64,000 nucleotides of DNA from Prevotella sp. (GCA_017623155.1 JAGAPR010000047.1:1-64000); one strand, 5' to 3'. Counted from the stretch's first letter, positions 16,301-24,940 are shown. Numbers and translations are program-made. Notes: generated by a model not told the origin, from the letters alone.

Positions 16301-16967
16301 GGATGTCATGGGACCGTCGATATATTGCTATCTTAATTCAACATCGTTTGCCAATGGCGACAATGTCAATGCCACCCCTTATTTCGTGGCCGAGATATAC
16401 GATGAGAGCGGAATAAACTCTTCCGGCGGCGGTATAGGCCATGACCTCGAACTTATTATCGACGGCGATATGGCCAAGACATACACCCTGAACGATGCTT
16501 TCCAATACGATTTCGGCAGTTATAAGAACGGTACCGTGGGTTACAGCATACCTGCTTTGACTCCCGGACGTCATAAATTGCTTTTCCGGGCGTGGGATAT
16601 TCTGAACAATTCGTCTGTGGCAGAACTTGCGTTCAATGTCGTTGAGGGGCTCGGCCCGAATATCATCAACATCGACTGCACGCGTAATCCCGCCACCACA
16701 TCCACCTCATTCCGCATCATTCACGACCGTGCGGGGTGCAACCTCGATGCGTTGATAGAAGTGTTCGACATGTCCGGACGCTTGCTTTGGACCCATGCCG
16801 CGAGCGGAATGCAGGCCGACAACACCATGATTGTAGACTGGGACCTCACCATCGACGACGGGCGGCGTCTCGGCACGGGTGTATATCTCTATCGGGTGAA
16901 TATCTCCGGCGACGGCAGTTCATACACCTCAAAAGCCAAGAAATTGATAGTAATAAGCAATAAATAA
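13362..16967 (+). CDS. porU: Type IX secretion sortase PorU
   Basis: PorU is the surface peptidase that removes the C-terminal sorting domain of type IX cargo and attaches it to lipopolysaccharide. The 1201-residue protein has a signal peptide, a long beta-rich N-terminal region, and a C25 (gingipain-like) domain with catalytic His701 in MINYSGHGSP and Cys734 in VTAACDVTPFDGQES. It ends with its own Por-type domain (LIEVFDMSGRLLW, GVYLYRVNISGDGS). Length matches the family. It is coupled to the FAH gene and followed by porV, the usual porU-porV pair. It explains how tailed proteins in this genome could reach the surface. Confidence 0.93.
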   Translation: MTKRKILIFALLLCGMTQIAAQEFFNLTAEQVRIDTLLPRFSYSKDLGYDYSDSVYDVRIDYPEFIDMGNADIERYMKITTDALPTLPVPDVSVSVSRKRGSLDVSFVPLVFRDGRYKKLVSFKLTINSAPSKNLIAGRRMPATRATAADRYAENSVLRSGSWAKIRVPANGIYHLSDALIRQAGFSDISKIRVYGYGGALQPERLDADYLTSTDDLTQVPTYTVGGRRFFYAKGPVQWTSNNDRERNPYSDYGYYFITESDEEAIQSDSAAFFGSFYPAAEDYNTLYETDDYAWYHSGRNLYDSRTFTVNVPNDYTIAAAGNATTGRVRVVMTADVSSAATISVNDSLVGTITVSTSKDENAMANRNSVSLDVRNLKPENKVTITQTRGGTMHLDYITLHTDKPRVAPDLTVAEMPVPEFVHRITNQNLHADTPVDMVIIIPTTQKLRAQAERLKAIHEQTDGLRVRIVPADELYNEFSSGTPDATAYRRYMKMLYDRAATDADAPKYLLLFGDAAWDNRMLTSVWRNCSPDDFLLSYQSRNSVSKTHSHISEDFFCLLDDDERIFNGTDTEAVDNPDYYRTNFRGKPDVAVGRIPVRTPEEASIVVDKTEAYISNRNAGPWNNTVVFLGDDGDGNIHMSGANNAAGVLASRTSSIDIKKIMWDAYRRETSSTGSRYPDVERVVRQYMTEGALMINYSGHGSPVLLSHEHVVTLRDFATTETANLPLWVTAACDVTPFDGQESNIGETALLNKNGGAVAFIGTTRTVYSNYNESINKAFVIEMLGNGDENVSIGEALRRAKNDMVSPSSSGYSTDFSDNKLHFVLLGDPALKLCKPTFTVSIDSIGGKKADGSEEISLKAGEAVTVIAHLKDGDRTLTDFNGIMTATVKDIEEQIVCLANETGKTQNAFRYKDRTGTIFRGSDSVRNGRMAFSFIIPKDIKYKDGTGQIIIYAVNGDKTAIGHGANDSFTLSGSAGDASDVMGPSIYCYLNSTSFANGDNVNATPYFVAEIYDESGINSSGGGIGHDLELIIDGDMAKTYTLNDAFQYDFGSYKNGTVGYSIPALTPGRHKLLFRAWDILNNSSVAELAFNVVEGLGPNIINIDCTRNPATTSTSFRIIHDRAGCNLDALIEVFDMSGRLLWTHAASGMQADNTMIVDWDLTIDDGRRLGTGVYLYRVNISGDGSSYTSKAKKLIVISNK

Positions 16968-17099
16968 CCATCTTGGCACGTTTATAGATTAGTGTTTATG
17001 AGTGTTTTTGCGGGCAACGACCGGTTGTGCCGTATCATGAAATAAACCGTTTGACAGTTATAATAAATCATTCAGTAAGTAATAACCGTAGTATCACAG

Positions 17100-18278
17100 A
17101 TGAACAGTAGACTCAGAATATCCGTACTTGCGGCATTCGCCATCATTTGCGCATGCGTTCGGGCGCAAGAAGAAAAGTTAAACCAGTTTAATCCGGTTGA
17201 GCATGCCGTCATTTCACAGACCATTGCCCCCGATGCCCGTGCCGCGGGTATGGGCGATGTGGGAGCCGCCACCGATCCGGACGTGACGTCGCAGTATTGG
17301 AACCCCGCCAAATATCCGTTTTGTATCAGTCGTGCCGGCGTGTCTCTCAACTACACTCCGTGGTTGCGCCAACTCGTGAGCGACATTGATTTGGCCTACG
17401 CCGTGGGCTATTACCGCATCGGAGATTACAGTTCCGTGTCCGGTTCGTTGCGTTATTTCTCCCTTGGCAAGGTGTTTACCAATTATGGAGGAGAGAACGA
17501 TCCCGGCATGAGCGTGAAGCCTTACGAGATGTCTTTGGACGTGGCATACTCGCTTATGCTCAGCGAGAAATTCTCCATTGCCGCTGCAATACGTTGGATT
17601 TATTCCGATTTACGCTACGATTACTCTGAAGATTCGGCGCCGGCATCGGCGTTCGCCGCCGACTTGGCCATGTACTACAACAACTATATCAACATCGGTA
17701 GCCGCGAGTGTCAGCTCGGTCTGGGTATGAATATAAGCAATATCGGCAGTAAGATATCCTATTATGGCGACGACCGCAGCCAGTTTATACCGGCCAACCT
17801 GCGTATCGGAGCCTCACTGATGGTACCGATAGACGAATATAACCGTTTTTCCATCGCCGCAGATGCCAACAAGTTGCTCGTGCCCACGGTGCCGCAGCAG
17901 ATGGAAGGCGAGGATGCGTCCGACTATCAGGCCCGTGTCATTCGCGAATATAGCGATGTCAGTTCCATTTCCGGTATCTTCAAGAGTTTCAGCGATGCCC
18001 CCGGCGGTTTCAAGGAAGAGCTCGAAGAGATACAGTGGAGCGTGGGAGCGGAATATGTTTACCACGACCAGTTCTCGCTACGTGCCGGTTATCACCATGA
18101 GAGTGAGAGCAAGGGAAACAGAAAATACTTCACCTTGGGCGGCGGTTTCCGCATGAACGTGTTTTCGCTCGATGTGGGTTACGTCATATCCACGGCGCAG
18201 AGTAACCCGCTCGACCAGACACTCCGCTTCTCGCTGGCTTTCGACATGGACGGAATAAAAGACCTTTTCAGACGTTAA
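17100..18278 (+). CDS. porV: Type IX secretion outer-membrane protein PorV
   Basis: PorV is an outer-membrane beta-barrel of the FadL fold that shuttles type IX cargo from the translocon to PorU. The 392-residue protein has a signal peptide (MNSRLRISVLAAFAIICACV), the family motif IAPDARAAGMGDVGAATDPD, then SQYWNPAKYPF, and alternating aromatic strands ending in a barrel-type terminus (FSLAFDMDGIKDLFRR). The 132-bp gap after porU has no clear terminator, so they may share a transcript. A large inverted repeat overlaps its stop. Confidence 0.92.
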   Translation: MNSRLRISVLAAFAIICACVRAQEEKLNQFNPVEHAVISQTIAPDARAAGMGDVGAATDPDVTSQYWNPAKYPFCISRAGVSLNYTPWLRQLVSDIDLAYAVGYYRIGDYSSVSGSLRYFSLGKVFTNYGGENDPGMSVKPYEMSLDVAYSLMLSEKFSIAAAIRWIYSDLRYDYSEDSAPASAFAADLAMYYNNYINIGSRECQLGLGMNISNIGSKISYYGDDRSQFIPANLRIGASLMVPIDEYNRFSIAADANKLLVPTVPQQMEGEDASDYQARVIREYSDVSSISGIFKSFSDAPGGFKEELEEIQWSVGAEYVYHDQFSLRAGYHHESESKGNRKYFTLGGGFRMNVFSLDVGYVISTAQSNPLDQTLRFSLAFDMDGIKDLFRR

Positions 18279-18369
18279 ACGCAAAGGCCGCAAAGGCGCA
18301 AAGAACCTATCATAAAGGAAGAAAGACTTTCTCCTGTATAATCTTTGCGCCTTTGCGGCCTTTGCGTTT
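18277..18369. repeat. Perfect 27-bp inverted repeat after porV
   Basis: Arms 18277-18303 and 18343-18369 are exact reverse complements made of the words cgcaaaggc and cgcaaag, around a 39-bp loop. It begins at the porV stop codon. The right arm is followed by tgatat rather than a T-run, so it is not a typical terminator. cgcaaaggcgcaaag words are a familiar dispersed repeat type in Bacteroidetes intergenic DNA. Confidence 0.9.
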
Positions 18370-18431
18370 TGATATATGCACACTTCCGGCATAAAACAAA
18401 AGATTTTTAAAACAAACCCCGACGACAGACT

Positions 18432-18911
18432 ATGAACATAAGAGTAGGATTTGGATTTGACGTGCACAGACTCGTGGAAGGCCGCGACCTGTGGATTGGC
18501 GGCATACGCATAGACCACAGTCTCGGCCTGCTCGGCCACAGCGATGCCGATGTTTTGATACATGCGATATGCGACGCCCTGCTCGGAGCGGCCAACATGC
18601 GTGACATCGGTTATCATTTCCCCGATACGTCGGCCGACACTCTCGACATAGACAGCAAGATATTGCTCCGCAAGACGATAGGCCTGATTGCCACGAAAGG
18701 ATATGCCGTGGGCAACATCGACTGCACCGTATGCGCGGAACACCCGAAGCTGAACCCGCATATTCCCGATATGTGCCGGTGTCTGGCCGATGTGATGGGC
18801 ACCGATTTGAATAATGTGTCTATCAAGGCCACAACCACCGAGCGTCTCGGATTTACCGGGCGCGAGGAGGGTATAAGCGCGTATGCGGTGGTGATGATAG
18901 TAAAAGAATAG
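18432..18911 (+). CDS. ispF: 2-C-methyl-D-erythritol 2,4-cyclodiphosphate synthase
   Basis: IspF closes the cyclic diphosphate in the non-mevalonate isoprenoid pathway. The 159-residue protein has the zinc ligands in GFDVHRL (Asp and His, about residues 8-14) and GHSDADVLIHAICDALLGAA (about 35-54), then DIGYHFPDT and the C-terminal TTERLGFTGREEGISAYA. Length is typical. It follows porV across the inverted repeat and precedes a small conserved protein by 13 bp. Confidence 0.95.
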   Translation: MNIRVGFGFDVHRLVEGRDLWIGGIRIDHSLGLLGHSDADVLIHAICDALLGAANMRDIGYHFPDTSADTLDIDSKILLRKTIGLIATKGYAVGNIDCTVCAEHPKLNPHIPDMCRCLADVMGTDLNNVSIKATTTERLGFTGREEGISAYAVVMIVKE

Positions 18912-18924
18912 CAGAGAAAGAATT

Positions 18925-19305
18925 ATGTTAGAACGCGATTATCTGATGCGTCTTGTGCGCGAGTTTGGCGAGGCTCTTGCCCTGTTGATGAATAAAAAAG
19001 TGAAGGAGCAGAGCGAGGAGATACGCTCGATGTACGACCTGTATGTAGGACCGTACGATTTTTATCATACCGCGGCCATAGAAGACGTGATGGAAAGCTT
19101 CGAGCAGTTCCCCGTAGACGAGCGTTTGCAGCGCATGGAGATGCTTGCCGAGCTATATTATGTCGAGGGAGGATTGAAGTCGGGCCCCGTGCGGCGCATG
19201 CTGCTCGACAAGTCACTTGCCCTTTTCACGTTCATAGACAGTCACGACAAGACTTACAGCATGGAGCGGATAGCGAAAATAACCGAATTGAAAAAGATGT
19301 TGTGA
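18925..19305 (+). CDS. Conserved protein of unknown function (126 aa)
   Basis: A 126-residue, mostly helical, acidic protein with no signal peptide, metal motif or membrane segment. It begins MLERDYLMRLVREFGEALAL, a start seen in small uncharacterised helical proteins, and ends KITELKKML. It lies 13 bp after ispF, so it probably shares that transcript; the pairing gives no clear functional hint. A family A repeat starts 10 bp after its stop. I do not recognise a named function. Confidence 0.7.
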   Translation: MLERDYLMRLVREFGEALALLMNKKVKEQSEEIRSMYDLYVGPYDFYHTAAIEDVMESFEQFPVDERLQRMEMLAELYYVEGGLKSGPVRRMLLDKSLALFTFIDSHDKTYSMERIAKITELKKML

Positions 19306-19315
19306 ACAATTGTGG

Positions 19316-19401
19316 TGTTACGCGGCCGTTGTAACGTTGTTACGCGGCCGTTGTAGCATTGTGATTTGGCCGTAGTAACATCGTTACTTCGGCCGCATAA
19401 C
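19316..19401. repeat. Family A repeat element, copy 2 (four GGCCG units)
   Basis: The element aligns with 9373-9457 over its full length: the same four units in the same order, with substitutions concentrated at the dinucleotide next to GGCCG. It sits between convergent transcription units. Confidence 0.8.
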
Positions 19402-19461
19402 AAAAAGGCAAAAAAACAAATGCTTTCTCATTTCCTCCCCTTGGGGACGGTCGGGAGGGAC

Positions 19462-19498
19462 AAAAAAAATGCCGCCACTCTCAACGAGCAACGGCATC
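19462..19498 (-). terminator. Rho-independent terminator of the small RNA
   Basis: ATGCCG (19469-19474) pairs with CGGCAT (19492-19497). On the minus strand the stem is followed by a run of eight T (19462-19469). Confidence 0.8.
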
Positions 19499-19728
19499 CG
19501 TTCTATGTACAATACTTGTTTTCTTAAAAAGCCTTGGCCTCTTGCCAAAGCCTGCCGCCGATATTGCACGGACGACAGTAATAACTAATACTGATACTAA
19601 AATCTTTTGAAAGTGAGGGAGCCTCACGGCTGCCTGTGTTACCTCTGAAACACTTTCTTTCTACCAATAACTAAAAACCTAAAACTATAAATATTACTAC
19701 TAACCTAAAACAATCTATTAACCTTTTG
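19462..19728 (-). ncRNA. Probable small RNA with own promoter and terminator
   Basis: A TATCTTTG -7 box at 19735-19742 precedes about 265 nt that end in a terminator on the same strand. The hairpins favour the minus strand. One is AGCC-GTGA-GGCT (19620-19631), with a GNRA tetraloop. Another is an 8-bp stem, 19531-19538 with 19544-19551, which contains a G-U pair on the minus strand but an A-C mismatch on the plus strand. The last is the terminator. No convincing reading frame lies inside and no gene follows in this direction, so it is not a leader. I cannot match it to a named family. Confidence 0.6.
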
Positions 19729-19734
19729 ACAGTG

Positions 19735-19742
19735 CAAAGATA
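19735..19742 (-). promoter_or_regulatory. -7 promoter box of the small RNA
   Basis: The minus strand reads TATCTTTG. It lies about 7 nt before the predicted transcription start near 19728. Confidence 0.6.
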
Positions 19743-19887
19743 CTGCGATTACAGATATCTGCATGTATTTTTATCGTCAAAAATGAAATTTTATTCGTTC
19801 TTATTGACTTAAATCAACAGCTGTGTGCGCAAACAGTGGTTTTTTGACGAAAAAATGAAGAATAATCCATTATCCCAAATTAGCAAT

Positions 19888-20355
19888 TCAATACCTTGTT
19901 TTATCCTCTTTCGCTATCCACATCCGGAATGCGCGTCCGGCCTCGTCGGACATCAGTTCCTCCATCGGTTTGCGGCGGTCGGCCGGGTCGAGCTCTATCT
20001 CTCGATAAATGAAATCATCGTCAAAGCCCGCCACAGCGGCATCGGTGCGGTTGCAGCCGTAATACACCCTGTCGAGATGTGCCCAATAGATGGCACCGAG
20101 ACACATGGGGCATGGTTCGCACGATGTGAATATCTCGCATCCGCTGAGGTCGTGTGTGCCGATACGGGCCGCCGCCTTGCGTATGGCACTTACCTCGGCG
20201 TGCGCCGTGGGGTCGTGGTCGAGAGTCACACGGTTGGACGTCTCGGCTATAATCTCTCCACCGCGGGCTATAACGGCTCCGAACGGGCCGCCGCCACGAC
20301 GAACACTCTCCTCTGACAGCGCTATCGCACGTTTCATCAATTCTATCTTGTTCAT
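19888..20355 (-). CDS. guaD: Guanine deaminase-type nucleoside deaminase
   Basis: A 155-residue cytidine-deaminase-fold enzyme. The zinc site is in DPTAHAEVSAIRKA (His and the catalytic Glu) and SCEPCPMCLGAIYWA (two Cys). The C-terminal GFDDDFIYREIELDPADRR closely matches the bacterial guanine deaminase GuaD rather than the tRNA adenosine deaminase TadA, which points to conversion of guanine to xanthine. A TATATTTG box at 20403-20410 lies 47 bp upstream. It stands alone between the small RNA and the nutrient-uptake operon. The fold and zinc site are certain; the guanine preference is inference. Confidence 0.85.
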   Translation of the reverse strand: MNKIELMKRAIALSEESVRRGGGPFGAVIARGGEIIAETSNRVTLDHDPTAHAEVSAIRKAAARIGTHDLSGCEIFTSCEPCPMCLGAIYWAHLDRVYYGCNRTDAAVAGFDDDFIYREIELDPADRRKPMEELMSDEAGRAFRMWIAKEDKTRY

Positions 20356-20402
20356 ACTCTTCCGTTTTTCATTAATAAATGTATTGTCTTATCACTATAT
20401 GG

Positions 20403-20410
20403 CAAATATA
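20403..20410 (-). promoter_or_regulatory. -7 promoter box of guaD
   Basis: The minus strand reads TATATTTG, a TAnnTTTG match, 47 bp before the guaD ATG. Confidence 0.5.
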
Positions 20411-20489
20411 CGGCTTTTATTTCATTACCGGCAAACTTAGACGGCATTGTTTGTTTTTCTTGTGTTTCTTTAACCTGCTTTATTTATAA

Positions 20490-20530
20490 ATAAAAAATCG
20501 GGTGCCGCCGTGATTGGCAACACCCGATTC
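20490..20530 (-). terminator. Rho-independent terminator of the susCD operon
   Basis: Arms 20497-20505 and 20521-20529 (aatcgggtg with cacccgatt) form a 9-bp stem, followed on the minus strand by TTTTTTATTTA. It lies 56 bp beyond the stop of the last operon gene. Confidence 0.85.
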
Positions 20531-20585
20531 TGTTAATATCCTAAATTATCTTATGAAAAGACTTCTTTATTTCATACAAATGAAA

Positions 20586-22319
20586 TTACTTGTTGATGAA
20601 CTTCTTGCCGTCGCGGATGAGAAGACCCTTGGCAGAAGCACCAACTTTCTGACCCATCAAGTTGTAAACAGGTGAGTTGCTGTTGTTCTCGGTCTTGATG
20701 TTGTCGATGCCAACTTCTTCTATGTTAACCTCGCCCTGAACAACGATAACAGGTACTTCCGATGTCACGCCGCGGCCTTTAAGATATCCGACTGCATGAC
20801 GGCCTTTCTCTGTGCCGAGAGGAGAAGCTGTGAAAGTTACACCATAGGTTCCGTCTCCATATACACCGGGAGTAGCAGTAGTAGCCTCAATCCAATCTAC
20901 ATCCTCGCCAAAATCGAAATAGTAATACTCATTGCCATCCAAGTCGTACCAATCCATTCCGGTAACTACCAATGCACCCGGAGCAAGCTCTGCATTCTGA
21001 CCGTCAACAGAACAGCTCTGGCCGTCATTAGAAACGCGAATGATATTGAAATCTGTTATGCTATTACCATCCTGTGTAGAAACAGAGTTTGCCACTTCCG
21101 CATAATCCATTACGCCGGTGAATGTGAAATTAACGCCAAGTCCTTCATAACTATGTATATAAGTAGTCTCTATTTCCGGATAATAAACAAGGAATCCGGC
21201 TTCTTCAACTTCATCGGCATCTTCCGGCAATATGTCATTACCGGTAATACCCATATCAATTCCTTCCTTATCAAATCCGTCGATAATTACATCAAACGCA
21301 CAATCCAATACGAAAGGAACCTTAACTTCATTTCCGAAAACGTCTTTCTCTGTCATAGAGAAAAGAACCTTACTTGCATAAGCAACGCCCGTCTGCGTAT
21401 AATCTGAATTAAAAGGACCCTCCAAGCCAAAAACATCAGAAGACTTCGCCGTCAAAGTATAAAGAGTATCGCCTTTCTCCGTATCGCAAATATACATTGT
21501 CAAAGACTTGCCCTCAGCGATAGGTGTATCCGTAGATGAATATACCGATACATAAATATCCTCGACATAAAGAGGAGACATCGGCTTGGCGTAGCTCTGT
21601 ATCATTGCGAAACATGTACCCACACCATTTGACGGATGATTAAGCTGTCCGTTACCAATGAGCCATCCTGTGCTCAATGATCCGTAAGCATAACCGCCGT
21701 AAACATGATCGTCCATGTAACCGAGGGGTGAAATAGAGTCGGTTGCCACTTTCGTAAAATCGCGTACGTCATTAGGTGTACCGGCCTGACCGCTCCAATA
21801 TGAATTAGTCTCTTTACCGATGGTAAAAGAGTCGGTCTGTGCGGCATTCAAGATAGTGGGAGCCGCCATATAATAACCGGCATCAAGAACGTTTGAAAAA
21901 CTTCCATCCTCGTTTTTATATTCCGTAACATCATTATGCCTTTCAATAACATTTCCATTCTGGTCAACTTGATACATATTCAAATGCCAAAGGCTTTTCA
22001 ACGGCTCGTCACTTTTGTTGGCAAAAGTGAACTTTGTAAACGGAGTTACAACAATACGGGTAGAATAGTATCCCATATTATCTTTAGAGAAATTAGAATA
22101 GAGAGCACCGGCGGGCTTTGCATAATAAAGTCCCGTCTTGGCAGATTTCATGACATTCTTCTGTGCCCTCTGAGACAAATCAATGTTCACGGGGCTTACC
22201 TGCAGCCGAGTGTTATTTACTATAGTACTCTTGGCTTTAACCTTAGTATCCTGCTTCTCTGCACCGAAAGAAACTGTTGCGGCCATGGCCACAATACCTA
22301 AAAGTAATGCTTTTTTCAT
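20586..22319 (-). CDS. Secreted protein of unknown function with Por-type tail (577 aa)
   Basis: The protein has a signal peptide (MKKALLLGIVAMAATVSFGA). A long beta-rich middle follows, with acidic and aromatic patches (for example LYVEDIYVSVYSSTDTPIAEG). The end, PVYNLMGQKVGASAKGLLI then RDGKKF, matches the short C-terminal sorting tail of Bacteroidales secreted proteins. It is the last gene of the susC operon, 19 bp after the DUF4302 lipoprotein gene, so it is probably exposed at the surface and works on or with the imported substrate. No catalytic motif was recognised. Confidence 0.75.
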   Translation of the reverse strand: MKKALLLGIVAMAATVSFGAEKQDTKVKAKSTIVNNTRLQVSPVNIDLSQRAQKNVMKSAKTGLYYAKPAGALYSNFSKDNMGYYSTRIVVTPFTKFTFANKSDEPLKSLWHLNMYQVDQNGNVIERHNDVTEYKNEDGSFSNVLDAGYYMAAPTILNAAQTDSFTIGKETNSYWSGQAGTPNDVRDFTKVATDSISPLGYMDDHVYGGYAYGSLSTGWLIGNGQLNHPSNGVGTCFAMIQSYAKPMSPLYVEDIYVSVYSSTDTPIAEGKSLTMYICDTEKGDTLYTLTAKSSDVFGLEGPFNSDYTQTGVAYASKVLFSMTEKDVFGNEVKVPFVLDCAFDVIIDGFDKEGIDMGITGNDILPEDADEVEEAGFLVYYPEIETTYIHSYEGLGVNFTFTGVMDYAEVANSVSTQDGNSITDFNIIRVSNDGQSCSVDGQNAELAPGALVVTGMDWYDLDGNEYYYFDFGEDVDWIEATTATPGVYGDGTYGVTFTASPLGTEKGRHAVGYLKGRGVTSEVPVIVVQGEVNIEEVGIDNIKTENNSNSPVYNLMGQKVGASAKGLLIRDGKKFINK

Positions 22320-22338
22320 AACTTTACTGTTTATTTAA

Positions 22339-23694
22339 TTAATAATATGTTACAACTGTCCATTTGTCAGGGTTGGTGGCCGAGACAATTTTCGTACGCG
22401 TCAAATCAAACTTGGAACTTGTTGCCTCTCCGACATAAGTATCTGATAATGCCGCCAACAAATCGCTTAATGACGGTATCAAATCCATAACCGCCTGAGC
22501 GTTTGATGTCTCATTGACAACCGGTTCCTTGAAATTGAGAGTAACATTGCCTCCCTCAACGGCATAGTCGAAAAGGAACGATATTGTCACCTGCGGAGCG
22601 TTGGATGGCTTATAAGACAAAGTCAACGTCAAAACATTGTCTTCGCCGAAGACAAAACGTATATTGTTCATCGTAAACTTATAACCACGGAATTCCTGAT
22701 ACACCTTATTGTATAGTTCGGACAATGTTTCCGACATCTCTGCACTACGCGTCCACTGCCATTTATTGGCGGCAAAGAATGTCGTGGGGTCAGCTCCGGT
22801 CAACGTAAGTTCCGGATGCTCAACTTCCGTGAACAACTGTTTTTCCTCATCGTAGACAAATTCCTGAGCAGTCAAATTTTCCGTTGCCTTCATCGCATCA
22901 CGGAAACGCAAGTAATATTTACCGTCATGCTTTGTTATGATGAACGGGCGACGGCTCTCATTTACAATGGCATCAGTACCCAACAGATATACATTCGGCA
23001 TTCCTCCGTTACCTTCGTCGATACGATATATGTTATCTCCGAAATTAAACTGGGCATAGTTGGGAGCCGATGTCGGGAATATCATATTGTGAAATGCTTT
23101 TATATCCGCCATGTATGTGGGGAAATCGGTGTCTTCCGGCAAACGGATGATACGGTCGTACACACTGCGCTTCTTTCCCTTGAGCATTCCTTCTTTTGCA
23201 TCCTTGCCAAGGTTGAGCACGATAAACTCATAGTCGCCCTCTGCTCCGAGGCCCGTCTCGTCATTCAGCGAGCCGGTGGTGAAAGGAATGTCATTGGGGT
23301 CAGAGAATGCATGCAGACACTCATTGTATGTATTAAAAGACAGCACGGGACCGTTGTCGGCGATTATCTCCCACACGGAAGCGTCTTCCTTGTATACATT
23401 ATTGGTGAAATTATTGTTCATCGCCACCTTTACCGAGTTGTCGCTGTCAAAATCCCAAAGCATCAGATAGCCGAGACCCTGCGGCGCTTCGTCGCCGTTG
23501 GTGGGATAATACTCTACCGTCCACTTTCCGCCGTTGGCAGCGAAGTATTCCGTATAGTCTTTCACTGCGGCTTCGAGACGCTCTGCCGCCGATGAGGAGA
23601 AGAGGTCTTCTTCCTCTCCCGCACATCCGGCGAAGCCCAATGCCATACCGGACAGCAGCGACATGGTAATTATCTTTCTTATATTCATAGTCAT
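22339..23694 (-). CDS. DUF4302-type lipoprotein
   Basis: A 451-residue lipoprotein: signal sequence ending in the lipobox GFAGC, then an acidic stretch that in Bacteroidetes favours surface export. It then reads ERLEAAVKDYTEYFAANGGKWTVEYYPTNGDE, the start pattern of the DUF4302 family found in susCD-linked operons with zinc metallohydrolase lipoproteins. Its role is unknown. It lies 16 bp after the metallohydrolase gene and 19 bp before the secreted-protein gene. The start shown includes MTMN; a start 6 bp later is equally possible. Confidence 0.8.
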   Translation of the reverse strand: MTMNIRKIITMSLLSGMALGFAGCAGEEEDLFSSSAAERLEAAVKDYTEYFAANGGKWTVEYYPTNGDEAPQGLGYLMLWDFDSDNSVKVAMNNNFTNNVYKEDASVWEIIADNGPVLSFNTYNECLHAFSDPNDIPFTTGSLNDETGLGAEGDYEFIVLNLGKDAKEGMLKGKKRSVYDRIIRLPEDTDFPTYMADIKAFHNMIFPTSAPNYAQFNFGDNIYRIDEGNGGMPNVYLLGTDAIVNESRRPFIITKHDGKYYLRFRDAMKATENLTAQEFVYDEEKQLFTEVEHPELTLTGADPTTFFAANKWQWTRSAEMSETLSELYNKVYQEFRGYKFTMNNIRFVFGEDNVLTLTLSYKPSNAPQVTISFLFDYAVEGGNVTLNFKEPVVNETSNAQAVMDLIPSLSDLLAALSDTYVGEATSSKFDLTRTKIVSATNPDKWTVVTYY

Positions 23695-23710
23695 TTCAAT
23701 ACTTAGTTGA

Positions 23711-24940
23711 TTAGTTGTTTGTTTGCAGTTCCTTGAACTTTTCTATCTCATTGAGAAGCGTCTCCAACAATGTCGTTCCGTCGTTCCGACGATATGTCAG
23801 GTTGTTTATGAAATTGCCATTGGCATCTTTCACGTAATCACCGTTATCGTCTGTAACCCACTGACGTTTCTGCACGCCCTCACGCATCGCGTCGAGGTCG
23901 TAGTTGAAGTTTGTCTTGAGCCACTGACGGGTCATGTCAAGTTTCTGCAAGATAACAGCTTGTCCGTCGATACCGTCCTCGTCGAGGAAAGTAAACTTGC
24001 CTTCCGCGTTGGGGATAGCCGTGTTTGTCTCGTCACGATTAACTTTCTTGCGCTGAACTTTGTAAGTCTCCGGCTGTCCGCCAGCATAAGAGCCAACCTT
24101 TATCATGTATCCGAGCGTGTCGCGAAGAGCACCTCTCTTCACCGCCGCGTCGAAATCCTTGACGTTATAGTCAACCTCTTCCCATTCGTACTTGGCGGCG
24201 CCGAGCATACGGCTCCATGTGTTATCGTCTTTAACAATGTAGTTGGCAATCAGCTCAACCCAGTCTTCACCGGCTTGCGAAGAACCGTAAGGAGTGATAA
24301 ATCCCTGTCCGAGTGCGACCGAGTCGGGCGTGTCCTGCCAGCTCGTCACGTTGTACTTACCGTTTGAAATAAGGTCAAACTCGGTGGGACGGTTGTAATT
24401 CTGATTCAAGATGTGGCTGAACTCATGGTGCATTGTCTTGAAGAACTTCTCGTTCATCATCTCTATATTGTTCGGGTTAAGTTCGTTTCCGTTGTATAGA
24501 GTGATTTTCAAACCGCCCTCGGCTGTACCGAGCGTCTCCGTTCCCGACGAGGGATTGTATGCCGGCGAGCCGATAAGATGAATGATACGGGGGCTGTACT
24601 TCTTCAAGAAAGTCTCTCCCACGATATCCTTGTATACATCGTACCACAGATATTCGCACAACACCGCGAGTGTCTGACATTTGTCGTAAGAACACGGCAC
24701 GAGGTTATACTCCATATCGGAGCCTATATCCTCCATCTTATAGATGTAGCGCATGTTGTAAGGTTCCTGAAAACGTACTTTCAAGAACGTGTCGAGCGGG
24801 AATGTATATACGGAGCGATCAAGCGGTCGCACGGTAGTATCGAATATCGTAGGGCCGAAATCATCATCCGAGCAAGATGCCATTCCACCGGCAAGCAGCA
24901 CGGCGAAAAGCGGCATTAACAACATATTCTTTATTTTCAT
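23711..24940 (-). CDS. Substrate import-associated zinc metallohydrolase lipoprotein
   Basis: A 409-residue lipoprotein with signal and lipobox (MKIKNMLLMPLFAVLLAGGM, then ASC). The zinc-protease motif HEFSHILNQ (HExxH form) lies near residue 170, followed by the downstream acidic and aromatic residues expected of a metallopeptidase. The family is known as a partner of susC/susD pairs, hence the usual name. It would act at the cell surface, probably trimming a protein or glycoprotein before uptake. It sits between susD and the DUF4302 gene, 16-32 bp from each. The active site looks intact. Confidence 0.88.
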   Translation of the reverse strand: MKIKNMLLMPLFAVLLAGGMASCSDDDFGPTIFDTTVRPLDRSVYTFPLDTFLKVRFQEPYNMRYIYKMEDIGSDMEYNLVPCSYDKCQTLAVLCEYLWYDVYKDIVGETFLKKYSPRIIHLIGSPAYNPSSGTETLGTAEGGLKITLYNGNELNPNNIEMMNEKFFKTMHHEFSHILNQNYNRPTEFDLISNGKYNVTSWQDTPDSVALGQGFITPYGSSQAGEDWVELIANYIVKDDNTWSRMLGAAKYEWEEVDYNVKDFDAAVKRGALRDTLGYMIKVGSYAGGQPETYKVQRKKVNRDETNTAIPNAEGKFTFLDEDGIDGQAVILQKLDMTRQWLKTNFNYDLDAMREGVQKRQWVTDDNGDYVKDANGNFINNLTYRRNDGTTLLETLLNEIEKFKELQTNN

